From assembly GCF_001655685.1 (NCBI RefSeq), contig NZ_LYVF01000054.1:1-62727 (forward strand): a stretch of DNA of 62,727 bases. Reading direction: 5' to 3'. The position numbers and the translations under genes were made by a program. Positions within the stretch are counted from its first letter, which is position 1, and the number at the start of each line of letters is the position of its first letter. Positions 54,062 to 61,862 of the stretch are shown here, piece after piece. The notes under the pieces are model-generated. The model had not been told where the DNA came from and did no database searches. It saw only the letters and a list, made by a program, of their open reading frames with translations. The DNA is from Desulfotomaculum copahuensis. Lineage in GTDB: Bacteria; Bacillota; Desulfotomaculia; Desulfotomaculales; Desulfovirgulaceae.

Positions 54062-54754
54062 ATGAATACGGGATGGCCCTGGGTGGTGGATCTCCTGGCC
54101 GGACGCAGCTCATTGACACCAGGGTTGCGTGCTGTTTATGACCGTTCTTCCCGGGTTTGGTATACCTTTAAAGACCTGAATTTCCGGGCCAACAAACTGG
54201 CCAACTACCTCAAAGATGAACTCGGCCTCGTTCAAGGTGATCGGGTAGCCATCCTGGCGCATAACCGGATTGAGTGTTTTGATCTATTTTTCGCTACTCA
54301 GAAAACTAATATTATATCCTTTCCCCTCAATGTTCGTCTGTCATCCACGGAAATGGACGAACTCCTGGCGCAAGCAGAGCCCAGAGTGCTCTGCTTTGAA
54401 AATGCCCTTGAGGAAAAAGCCGCTTCTCTTACCTTTCCATTTGAGACGAAAGTCCGCGTCGGCACTGCCAAGCACAAAATACTGGAGACCGAAGATTATG
54501 AAGCAATTCTGCAGTCATCAAGCGCATGCGCACCGCAGGCAAACCACTTTTCTTTCCACGACACTCACTTATTATTATCCACCGGAGGCACTACCGGTTT
54601 ACCAAAATTGGCGATGAGTCCCCACCGGATGGTCTATATGAACATTATCAATGAAATAATGAGCTGGAATATTACCGGCGGGGATTCCGCTACGATTGTT
54701 CTGCCCCTTTTCCATACCGGTGGATGGCACTTGTGGAAAACATGGATAAGGTGA
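54062..54754 (+). pseudogene. truncated acyl-CoA synthetase (N-terminal part only), fragment A
   Basis: The 230 residues match the N-terminal part of an AMP-forming acyl-CoA synthetase: LVQGDRVAILAHNRIECFDL and the P-loop-like LLLSTGGTTGLPKLAMSPHRM. The frame ends just after VLPLFHTGGWHLW, about half way through the usual 500-550 residues; the rest of the catalytic domain and the C-terminal domain are missing. The usual GTTGxPKG reads GTTGLPKL. GGAGGGAG precedes ATG 54062. It cannot be active as a synthetase. It is probably a deletion remnant, followed directly by the TetR gene. Confidence 0.85.
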
Positions 54755-54813
54755 TCAGGTCCCTGAGGACGTAAGATGTCTTTATACGATAGAGGGTAAA
54801 GGGGTGAGTTGTT

Positions 54814-55428
54814 TTGGAAGTGCAATCTGCCGGTAAGGAAACTTACCGGGCCAAAACCAGTAAAGGCGAAGCCACCCGCCAGAAACTGCTTGATGTGGCG
54901 GAAGAAATATTCGGCGCTAAAGGGTATTTCCACACTTCGGTGGTGGACATCACCCAGCGGGCCGGGGTGGCCCAGGGCACCTTTTATGTCTATTTCCCGG
55001 GCAAGCAGCATATTTTCCGGGAACTGGTGGAAGAGCTGAGCCATAACCTGCGCCGGGAAATTCAGATCGCCGTGAACGGGGCGGCCGGCCGGAAAGAAAA
55101 AGAGATCCGCGGTTTTGCCGCTTTCTTCGACTATGTGCGCAAGCACCGCAATCTGTACCGTATTGTCCAGGAAGCGGAATTTGTAGACCCCGCCCTGTAT
55201 AAATGGTACTATCGCCGTCTGGCCGAAGGATACGTCAAAGGCCTGCAGGAAGCCATGGACCGGGGGGAATTCCGCCGGCTTGATCCGGAGGCGGTGGCCT
55301 ACTGTCTGATGGGGATGGGCGAATTTCTGGGTATGCGCTGGGTGCTGTGGGAGAAGAAAGACGTGCCGGAAGAGGCTTTCCGGGCGGCCATGGAACTGAT
55401 CATGGGCGGACTGGAAAAACGGGATTGA
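54814..55428 (+). CDS. TetR family transcriptional regulator
   Basis: A 204-residue regulator. The N-terminal helix-turn-helix spans about residues 20-65 (TRQKLLDVAEEIFGAKGYFH, then AGVAQGTFYVYFPGKQ), and a helical ligand domain follows. It resembles FadR-like repressors of acyl-CoA metabolism. TTG 54814 follows an AAAGGGGTGAG sequence. It lies between two truncated acyl-CoA synthetases, so its original targets may be partly lost. Confidence 0.9.
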   Translation: MEVQSAGKETYRAKTSKGEATRQKLLDVAEEIFGAKGYFHTSVVDITQRAGVAQGTFYVYFPGKQHIFRELVEELSHNLRREIQIAVNGAAGRKEKEIRGFAAFFDYVRKHRNLYRIVQEAEFVDPALYKWYYRRLAEGYVKGLQEAMDRGEFRRLDPEAVAYCLMGMGEFLGMRWVLWEKKDVPEEAFRAAMELIMGGLEKRD

Positions 55429-55448
55429 CTGGTGGAGGTAGAAAGAGC

Positions 55449-56091
55449 ATGTTTGCAGCCCACTGGCTAAAAAAACGGGAGGAACTGACTCCGGACAAGG
55501 TGGCGGTTGTCGACACGGTCGCCGGGGCGCGCCACACCTACCGGGACATGCAGGCCCGGGCATTGCGCCTGGCCGCCTTCCTGCAGCGCGAGGCGGGAGT
55601 AAAAAAAGGCGACCGGGTGGCCGTCCTGGCGGTCAACCGGATCGAACACCTGGATGCCCTTTTTGCGGCGCAAAAAACAGGCGCCGTCCTGGTCCCCTTG
55701 AACCACCGCCTGGCTCCGGGTGAATTGGCCCATATAGTACAGGATTGCCGGCCCGAGGTATTGATTTACGATGCGTGGGAACGCGAAAGCGGCGGCTCAA
55801 TTAAGAAAAACGGCAGCCGTCAGAGTCTGTGTTTCCCTGGAAGAAAACCGTCCGGGGGGCGAAGATGTGTCGTACCGGGAGATCATGTCCGTTCAGGCCG
55901 GGGTATTGGCGCCGGTGGAGGCGGAACTGGAGGACCCCTGGTTGATCTTATACACCGGCGGGACCACCGGTTTTCCCAAGGGGGCGGTTTTATCCCGCCG
56001 TATGATCACCTGGAACGCAGTGAATACCGCCGTCAGCTGGCACCTGACCCATGCGGACGTGGCGCCCATTTTTACTCCTTTTTTCTGGTGA
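55449..56091 (+). pseudogene. frameshifted and truncated acyl-CoA synthetase, fragment B
   Basis: The first frame (from ATG 55449, with GGAGG upstream) encodes HWLKKREELTPDKVAVVDTV and KKGDRVAVLAVNRIEHLDAL of an AMP-forming synthetase up to about 55785. The match then continues in the next frame (QLRKTAAVRVCVSLEENRP, then LILYTGGTTGFPKGAVLSRR) to a stop at 56089-56091. A single shift near 55783-55790 explains this. The C-terminal half is missing, with the break just after a segment equivalent to the end of fragment A (PIFTPFFW). Clear pseudogene. Confidence 0.88.
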
Positions 56092-56248
56092 CAGCGGGCC
56101 GGACGCGCCGCCGCGAAACGGCGGTCCGTGGGAACAAAAACGGCTCAAACGCCGGTAAGCGCCCGGGAAGCGGCGGTGGTCGTCGGCAAAGATGACCGGT
56201 AACCCCGGATGGCAGGTATCCCGGCCTGACATCCGATCGTGCCCGTCA

Positions 56249-56282
56249 ATGGGTAGGCCATGCCAAAAGGGGTCTACCCATT
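56249..56282 (+). repeat. inverted repeat between fragment B and fabG copy 2
   Basis: AATGGGTAG and CTACCCATT perfect 9-bp arms with a 16-base loop, followed by TTTAC. It may be a weak terminator or an operator. The surrounding gap 56092-56405 holds no gene. Confidence 0.45.
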
Positions 56283-56405
56283 TACTAATGTTACCAGCTT
56301 TCTGTGCCGGATAATATAAGACGGCGTTTGTGCGCACCCGCTACTGGAGACGGTAAGCGCAACAGGATAACACCTTTTAATACTAAAAACGGGAGTGGTT
56401 TGAAC

Positions 56406-57146
56406 ATGCGGTTAAAAGATAAAGTGGCCATCATCACCGGCGGTGCCCGGGGGATTGGCAAAGAAACGGCCCTGGTATTCGTACGGGAAGGAGCCAGAGT
56501 GGTGCTGGGGGATTTCGACGCGGCGGCCGGGGAGGCTGTAATGCAAGAAATCCGTGCCCAGGGCGGGGAAGCCCTGTTCTTTCCGGTGAACGTGGCCGAT
56601 CCGGTCCAGGTGCGGACAATGGTAGAAGGCGTGGTGGAAAAATTCGGCCGCATCGACATCTTGGTGAACAACGCGGGCATCACCCGGGACGCCCTGCTGA
56701 CGAAAATGACCCCGGAACAATGGGAGCAGGTGATCGCCGTCAATCTGACCGGCGTATTCAACTGCACCCGGGCGGCGGTCCCGGTGATGATCAGTCAGGG
56801 CGGCGGGCGGATAATAAACGCCGCCTCGGTGGCCGGCCTGTACGGCAACGTCGGCCAGACCAACTATGCGGCCACCAAGGCGGGGGTGATCGCCATGACC
56901 CGCTCCTGGGCCAGGGAACTGGGGCGCAAGGGGATCACTGTCAACGCCGTGGCGCCGGGTTTCATCGTCACCGGTATGACGGCCAGAGTACCGGAAAAGG
57001 TGCTGGACATGATGAAGGAGAAGACGCCCCTGGGCCGGCTCGGCCAGCCGCGGGACGTGGCCAACGCCTATCTCTTCCTGGCCCCGGACGAGGCAGCCTA
57101 TATCAACGGAGTGGTGCTGAGCGTGGACGGCGGTCTGGTGCTTTGA
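56406..57146 (+). CDS. fabG: 3-oxoacyl-ACP/acetoacetyl-CoA reductase-like SDR (copy 2)
   Basis: A 246-residue SDR differing from the gene at 46677 at about 15 positions. All catalytic motifs are kept (GGARGIGKETA, NNAGITRDALL, NAASVAGLYGNVGQTNYAAT). The DNA match begins a few bases before the ATG (TGGTTTGAACATG) and ends at the stop codon, while the flanks are unrelated. It stands alone after a degraded region and has its own terminator. A true acetoacetyl-CoA or 3-oxoacyl reductase role is likely for both copies. Confidence 0.9.
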   Translation: MRLKDKVAIITGGARGIGKETALVFVREGARVVLGDFDAAAGEAVMQEIRAQGGEALFFPVNVADPVQVRTMVEGVVEKFGRIDILVNNAGITRDALLTKMTPEQWEQVIAVNLTGVFNCTRAAVPVMISQGGGRIINAASVAGLYGNVGQTNYAATKAGVIAMTRSWARELGRKGITVNAVAPGFIVTGMTARVPEKVLDMMKEKTPLGRLGQPRDVANAYLFLAPDEAAYINGVVLSVDGGLVL

Positions 57147-57241
57147 TCTATTGATGCCTGCTTTTGAAGGTGGCGGCCGTACCGGATGAACGGGATAGGA
57201 GCAGCGCTACAACCGCAGGATGGCATGCAGACAAGCAATAA

Positions 57242-57275
57242 AACCCTTACCGTTGATGGTAAGGGTTGTTTCTTG
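57242..57275 (+). terminator. Rho-independent terminator after fabG copy 2
   Basis: AACCCTTACC and GGTAAGGGTT perfect arms with a six-base loop, then GTTTCTT. Confidence 0.8.
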
Positions 57276-57354
57276 CGGCTGAAAAGGAGACTGTTCCCGC
57301 ATAAGTGGAGTGAAAGCAGCAAAAAGTAAAGTTATTCCGTAAGACGGAATTCAT

Positions 57355-58452
57355 GTGGAACAGGAGGCGAACAAAATTTCCTTAAAACCCGGGGTGGCCA
57401 TTATCGGTGCCGGCATTTCCGGCCTGTCCTGCGCGCACGAATTGGAGCGTCTTGGCTGTCGTCCGGTGCTCTTTGATATTTCCCGTTCGGTGGGGCATCC
57501 CTTTGCCCATTGCGGAGCGGTGCTGGAAATACTTTACCGTTCCGTCTCCACCAGGGATTTGCTGGAATTGACCCGGGAAGATTACAATATTTCTCTCATC
57601 CCCCTCAATCCGGTGAAGAATATCATCATGGTGACAGCCAACCAGCAGGTTGCGGTAGATGGAAAACTGGGTTATATATTTGCCCGCGGGCAGGTGGAAA
57701 ATTCGGCGGAAAAACAGATTGCCCGCCAGCTTGCAACCACCTGTTTTCAATTTGACCGCCGGGTCCGCTGGCAGGATCTTATTGACAGCTACGATTATGT
57801 AGTGGTGGCCGATGCCGGGGAAACCGCGGCCAAAGAACTGGCTTCCTGGCATGATATGCTGCGGGTGTCCATAATGGGCGGGGTGGTGCTCGGCAGTTTC
57901 GACGCCTGCACGCTGTATATGTGGCTCAACGAATCCTATGCCGGCAAGGGATGGGCCTACCTTGCCCCTTATAACAACCGGCGCGCCTCCCTGGTGCTTT
58001 CCGTGCCCAATGTGCGTCCGGAAGAGATGCGTTTGTACTGGGAAAAATTTTTTCAAACCGAAGGGTTTGATTTTACCGTGGCAGAAACATTTCAAACCAC
58101 CCTGGCTGTGGGCGCAGTACAACCCTGCCGGGTGGGCAGGGTGTTTCTGACCGGAGTAGCCGGCGGGTTCATCGATCCCCTGCTTGGCATGGGAGTGCTT
58201 CCAGGTGTGGCCAGCGGCGTGCTCGCCGCCCGTTCCATTGTTCGGGGGTTGGATTATGAGAAAGAAACCGCTTTTTTGGTCAAGCTGATTAAAAAGGCCG
58301 ATCATCTTCGCCGGACCCTGGACAAGCTGAACAATGCCGGCATGGACCGCCTGGTGGGCCTGTTGGGCTGTCCGCCGGTAAAATCGTTGATCTATCACAC
58401 CAAACTGGATGTGGTTGATCTGGCCGAACTGGTGCTGAAGAGATTTTATTGA
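57355..58452 (+). CDS. FAD-dependent oxidoreductase, geranylgeranyl reductase-like
   Basis: A 365-residue flavoprotein. The N-terminal dinucleotide-binding motif is AIIGAGISGLSCAHELERLG. The C-terminal FAD-contact segment GRVFLTGVAGGFIDPLLGMG, followed by GVASGVLAARSIV, is typical of the geranylgeranyl reductase/FixC-like group. The substrate is unknown. It starts at GTG 57355 with only a weak GACGGAA upstream, so the start is less certain. It is on its own after the fabG terminator. Confidence 0.75.
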   Translation: MEQEANKISLKPGVAIIGAGISGLSCAHELERLGCRPVLFDISRSVGHPFAHCGAVLEILYRSVSTRDLLELTREDYNISLIPLNPVKNIIMVTANQQVAVDGKLGYIFARGQVENSAEKQIARQLATTCFQFDRRVRWQDLIDSYDYVVVADAGETAAKELASWHDMLRVSIMGGVVLGSFDACTLYMWLNESYAGKGWAYLAPYNNRRASLVLSVPNVRPEEMRLYWEKFFQTEGFDFTVAETFQTTLAVGAVQPCRVGRVFLTGVAGGFIDPLLGMGVLPGVASGVLAARSIVRGLDYEKETAFLVKLIKKADHLRRTLDKLNNAGMDRLVGLLGCPPVKSLIYHTKLDVVDLAELVLKRFY

Positions 58453-58503
58453 ACAGTTACGGTGATAAAAAAAGCCGCCTCTGACGGCATAATAAATGAG
58501 GTC

Positions 58504-59127
58504 CTAAATTATATTCACCATATTTCCCGCCCGGCCGGCGAAACGCATGGCCTCAAAGAGCATTTTATCTTCCTTGGTGACGTTACGTCCGTACCTGGCC
58601 ATCAAAACATTGGCCGGGTGTTCCAGAATATCCGGATCGTCAGTGGTCACCTTTTGCAGGCCGACCTTGCCGAAAAGCCTGGTCAGCATACGCTGGTAGT
58701 CCCAGACATCCAGGCCGGTGTCCTTCATGTCCCAATGCCAGCAATACTCGGTGGTGATCACGATAAAATCCTCCACCTTCGGATCCGCAAAAGCAACCCG
58801 GAGCAGGTTTTCCGCCACCCGGCAGCCGCGCCAGGCGGGGCTGACTTCAATGCCGCCCATTTCAAGCACCCGGGGATGTTTCGACCAGCGCGAATATCCA
58901 TCCGGATGATGAAAAGTTACATATCCGATGATTGTATTGATTGCCCGGACCAGGTAAATCATGCCATCGGGCAGGTTGGTAATCTCCATCAACGCAACCT
59001 TCTGACGCCCGGGCGGGCGAAAATTGTGCAATCCTTCATCCATGGACAGGGACTCCAGATAATGGTCGCTTACCGGTCCTTCAATATTCAGCGACCCCTT
59101 ACCAGTTTGCAGTGGAACTTGTTGCAA
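58504..59127 (-). CDS. acuA: AcuA-type GNAT protein acetyltransferase
   Basis: AcuA acetylates and thereby inactivates acetyl-CoA synthetase in Bacillus. The 207-residue product closely follows the Bacillus AcuA pattern: EGPVSDHYLESLSMDEGL with FRPPGRQKVAL, IGYVTFHHPDGYSRWSK, GGIEVSPAWRGCRVAENLL (the acetyl-CoA site), ITTEYCWHWDMKDTGLDVWD and HPANVLMARYGRNV. The TTG at 59127 is favoured, since GGGAGG is then about eight bases upstream; a GTG at 59136 overlaps that Shine-Dalgarno sequence. The acuB and acuC genes are not adjacent. A Sir2 deacylase lies 2.7 kb away. Confidence 0.9.
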   Translation of the reverse strand: MQQVPLQTGKGSLNIEGPVSDHYLESLSMDEGLHNFRPPGRQKVALMEITNLPDGMIYLVRAINTIIGYVTFHHPDGYSRWSKHPRVLEMGGIEVSPAWRGCRVAENLLRVAFADPKVEDFIVITTEYCWHWDMKDTGLDVWDYQRMLTRLFGKVGLQKVTTDDPDILEHPANVLMARYGRNVTKEDKMLFEAMRFAGRAGNMVNII

Positions 59128-59285
59128 CTGGCCCACCTCCCGTTCTCAGGCTTCCCCGGACAGGGCACCCATATCCTTATTATAGGGGACGCAATCCAGG
59201 TAACACAATATGACCTTGTGAAGTGATTATATTAAAAATTTTCACAAAAAAAGCATCTGCTGTCAAGAGAAATCTTAAGCAAAAT

Positions 59286-59364
59286 ACTAAAAATTTTTAG
59301 TCCGGCATTAAAACTATAAGTGAAAGGGAAACTCTTTTCTCACTATATATGTGTATGAGAAAAG
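59286..59364. promoter_or_regulatory. two palindromes between acuA and the next gene
   Basis: ACTAAAAATTTTTAGT (59286-59301) is a perfect 16-base palindrome. CTTTTCTCA (59334-59342) and TGAGAAAAG (59356-59364) are perfect 9-bp arms 13 bases apart. Both lie in the AT-rich divergent region and could be operators. Nothing else is seen in this 320-base gap except the promoter at 59388. Confidence 0.5.
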
Positions 59365-59387
59365 ATGATAAATGTTACGGTAAATAT

Positions 59388-59416
59388 TTGACGATAAAGA
59401 GATAATAGGTTATAAT
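59388..59416 (+). promoter_or_regulatory. sigma-A promoter
   Basis: TTGACG (59388-59393) and TATAAT (59411-59416) with 17-base spacing, 35 bases before the gene at 59451. Confidence 0.75.
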
Positions 59417-59450
59417 ATGGCAAAAGTAAAAATAAAGGAGAGATGAATAC

Positions 59451-59777
59451 ATGCCTTTTGAAATCTACAAACCCCGTGGTGAGAGGGCGGAAAAGGCGCC
59501 TATGGTTTCCTTCTCCAAGAGTTCGATTGTTCTTAATAATGTGGCCCGGGAAAAGCTTAAGGCCCAGCATGTGGAATTGGCCTATGACAAGGATGCCAAT
59601 TTGGTTCGAATCAGGGCTGTCGACGATGGTGGCATGCAGATTAAAAAAACCAAGGTTTTCGGTAAAGGCTTTTTCAAGCACTTTGGGGTCAACCCCCGGG
59701 GAAAATATGAAGCCAGGTTTGATGAAGCTGATCAGTCTCTTTACGTTAAGATCAACAGTGACGGTCAGCATAGTTAA
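59451..59777 (+). CDS. conserved small protein of unknown function
   Basis: A 108-residue soluble protein, rich in Lys and beta-strand-like segments: FEIYKPRGERAEKAPMVSFS, HVELAYDKDANLVRI, and KKTKVFGKGFFKHFGV with a C-terminal RGKYEARFDE. I recall similar proteins in Desulfotomaculum-type genomes but no function. AAAGGAGAG precedes ATG 59451 and a good promoter lies upstream. A hairpin TTAAACCCGC/GCGGGTTTAA at 59836-59861 may end its transcript. Confidence 0.75.
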   Translation: MPFEIYKPRGERAEKAPMVSFSKSSIVLNNVAREKLKAQHVELAYDKDANLVRIRAVDDGGMQIKKTKVFGKGFFKHFGVNPRGKYEARFDEADQSLYVKINSDGQHS

Positions 59778-59835
59778 AGCCACCTGAATGGTCACAAGCC
59801 AGTTCACTGTAACCGCATCATCATTGCCAGGTAGG

Positions 59836-59861
59836 TTAAACCCGCCGTCGCGCGGGTTTAA
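59836..59861 (+). terminator. possible terminator
   Basis: TTAAACCCGC and GCGGGTTTAA perfect 10-bp arms with a six-base loop. The following T tract is interrupted (TTCATTCCTTGTTTT). Confidence 0.55.
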
Positions 59862-59957
59862 TTCATTCCTTGTTTTAACTGCAAAACTGGTTCCATTGCC
59901 AGCCTTTGCCGGGGAAGAGTTTATATTCCGGCCGGGAACATACAAGGAGGAAATGTT

Positions 59958-60179
59958 ATGCCCGTCCATAACCGGTTGAAATATTGGCGGCATCAATTAA
60001 AAATCGAAGAACAGCTGGAGTTCGCCCGGTTACTTGATGTAAATCCCTGGTATATTGAACGCTGGGAAGAACAAAAAATTCAGCCCAGTCTGGAAACGTT
60101 CTGCAAAATCCGTGACCGGTTAAAAAGAGTGCTGCCGGAAATAACATTGGACGATTTGATTGATTACTTTCCGGATTAG
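59958..60179 (+). CDS. small XRE-type helix-turn-helix protein
   Basis: A 73-residue protein that is almost only a helix-turn-helix of the Cro/C1 type: LKYWRHQLKIEEQLEFARLL, then VNPWYIERWEEQKIQPSLET, and a short acidic tail. AAGGAGG lies before ATG 59958. The target is unknown. It has no phage or toxin-antitoxin partner recognised next to it. Confidence 0.75.
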   Translation: MPVHNRLKYWRHQLKIEEQLEFARLLDVNPWYIERWEEQKIQPSLETFCKIRDRLKRVLPEITLDDLIDYFPD

Positions 60180-60280
60180 AAATAGCTTTGAATCAAATAG
60201 CAACCTTGACTTGATAAATGCCCGCTTGTAGGGTTCCGGTGATCCGGAAATAACGGTGTATTCTTCCGGGAGGTGGTTTT

Positions 60281-60571
60281 GTGTCCGGGGAGCCGCTTGA
60301 TTTGCAGGAAAAACGCTTGTTAAAAGCGTTGGAACATATCTACCGGCTGCAGAAGTGCCACTTTTTCGCCGAAGAGATAATGCCCGGGGTGATGAAAGAA
60401 TTAAAACTGTCCGATACGGAAGCCATTGAGCTGGTCAAGGCGCTGATCGACAAGGGCTGGCTCAGCACAAAAGGATTCTTGCCCCGGTTGTTTTTCCGGC
60501 CGGAAAATATTGCCGGTTTCCCGGTGGTTGTATCGGCTGCCGGATTGGCCCGGCTCAGGAGAAAAAATTAG
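60281..60571 (+). CDS. small protein, possible winged helix
   Basis: A 96-residue product with helical segments (LDLQEKRLLKALEHIYRLQ, TEAIELVKALIDKGWLSTKG) and a small beta hairpin-like end, in a layout that could be a winged helix. No named family is recognised. GTG 60281 follows a GGGAGGTGG sequence. The next gene follows after about 100 bases. Confidence 0.6.
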   Translation: MSGEPLDLQEKRLLKALEHIYRLQKCHFFAEEIMPGVMKELKLSDTEAIELVKALIDKGWLSTKGFLPRLFFRPENIAGFPVVVSAAGLARLRRKN

Positions 60572-60669
60572 TTTTGCAAATTTTGTCAGCAAGGAAGGAG
60601 TTTATTCCCCGGTGTTGAATTATATTTTTACAAATCGGATTCAGTATGAACAACAAGGGGGTGCCGACG

Positions 60670-61086
60670 GTGGAAATCATGCAGAAACTCGGCGAAACAG
60701 CACGTGGGTTGGGTGAGCGGGCGAAGGACCTGGGCGGCAAAGCAAAAGATGTGACCAAACGTTCAGGCGAGTTGCTGGAGGTTGCCCGGTTAAAGTTCGA
60801 TTTAAACAAACTGGAAAAAGAAATGGACAACAACCTGCAGGCGCTGGGCGAACTGGTCTTCCGGCGTGATAAGGGCGAGGAGGATCTGGACGGGGAAATC
60901 GACCGCCTGCTGCAAGGCACACGTAAGCTGGATGGAGAAGTAAAATCCCTGAACGAGCAAATCAAGAAACTGCAACCAAAGCCGCTGGTTTGTCCCCAAT
61001 GTAAACTGGAATTGCCGGCGGGCGGAAGATTCTGCAGCTACTGCGGGAAACTGGTGACCGAGGAAAAAGAGGAACATAACGCGTAA
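60670..61086 (+). CDS. coiled-coil protein with C-terminal zinc ribbon
   Basis: A 138-residue protein. About residues 5-100 are predicted by eye to be a long amphipathic or coiled-coil helix (LGETARGLGERAKDLGGKAK, then RLKFDLNKLEKEMDNNLQAL). The C-terminal CPQCKLELPAGGRFCSYCGK is a zinc ribbon. Such zinc-ribbon coiled-coil proteins are common in Clostridia, and their role is unknown. GTG 60670 is chosen because AAGGGGGTG precedes it; ATG 60646 has no Shine-Dalgarno sequence. A terminator follows. Confidence 0.75.
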   Translation: MEIMQKLGETARGLGERAKDLGGKAKDVTKRSGELLEVARLKFDLNKLEKEMDNNLQALGELVFRRDKGEEDLDGEIDRLLQGTRKLDGEVKSLNEQIKKLQPKPLVCPQCKLELPAGGRFCSYCGKLVTEEKEEHNA

Positions 61087-61112
61087 GGTCGTATAATTAT
61101 CAGGCGATGATC

Positions 61113-61140
61113 AAAACCGCAGCTTAGGCTGCGGTTTTTC
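61113..61140 (+). terminator. Rho-independent terminator
   Basis: AAACCGCAGC, a TTAG loop and GCTGCGGTTT, then TTC. Confidence 0.8.
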
Positions 61141-61289
61141 CTGAATGTGTGGTTGAGCGGCAATATACACCGGGTTGCCGCTGTATAATGTTACTCCGGC
61201 GGCAACCGGTGATGCCGGTCAAACATAGTGGATCAAAGCGGCTTTGTCGTCAGCACGGGGGAGACACTTTCCGGTGGTTTTCCCGGCTG

Positions 61290-61715
61290 TCAAGTCAACG
61301 CGCTTTTTACCATGGACAGGATGATCTCCGTATCCCTACCGCTGTAAATGGCCTTGGCATGGCCGTATCCCTTCTGTCTGGCCTCATTCCGGGATATGGC
61401 CTTCAACCCGGGCCGGTTCAACTCCCGGGCTTTCAAGTTGGCACCGGAATAATAAAAGCAGGTTCTCGGCGGATCGGTGAGCTTGTTCACATTGCAGATG
61501 CGGCGATCGCCTAGATAATAGGAGACCAGGTAGTTATCCTCTTTTTTGCAAACGCCTGGTAATTCACCGGCAGTGATCAAGTTGTCGATATCAGCCACGA
61601 TTTTCATAAAGAGGGTTTTCTTTTCCGCCGGCGCGGATTTAACAACGTCCACGCAAGCCGGTTTTCTTTCCTGACCTTTGAAACGGCTTAAGATGGAGGA
61701 TAAAAAACTTGGCAT
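61290..61715 (-). CDS. hypothetical protein
   Basis: A 141-residue protein I do not recognise. The C-terminal part has DPPRTCFYYSGANLKARELN and IYSGRDTEIILSMVKSALT, a mix of strands and helices. The N-terminus is basic. ATG 61715 is preferred, with GGAAGGG at a good distance; two GTG codons lie upstream in frame. It is divergent from the Sir2 gene. A perfect Spo0A box lies between them. Confidence 0.6.
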   Translation of the reverse strand: MPSFLSSILSRFKGQERKPACVDVVKSAPAEKKTLFMKIVADIDNLITAGELPGVCKKEDNYLVSYYLGDRRICNVNKLTDPPRTCFYYSGANLKARELNRPGLKAISRNEARQKGYGHAKAIYSGRDTEIILSMVKSALT

Positions 61716-61770
61716 CACATACACCCTTCCCAGTAAAATTATAGAATGATAAACATGATATACTTCTTCA

Positions 61771-61780
61771 TTTGTCGAAA
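61771..61780 (+). promoter_or_regulatory. Spo0A box
   Basis: TTTGTCGAAA is an exact match to the 0A-box consensus TTTGTCRAAA. It lies in the divergent region between the hypothetical gene at 61715 and the Sir2 gene at 61863. A single short site, so chance cannot be excluded. Confidence 0.5.
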
Positions 61781-61862
61781 TTTTTCCTGCCGGTGGAAAC
61801 CGTTTGAGTAAAAATTCCCGGCTCGTCTAATGAAAATGGATATCAGGTACGGGGGTTTGGCT

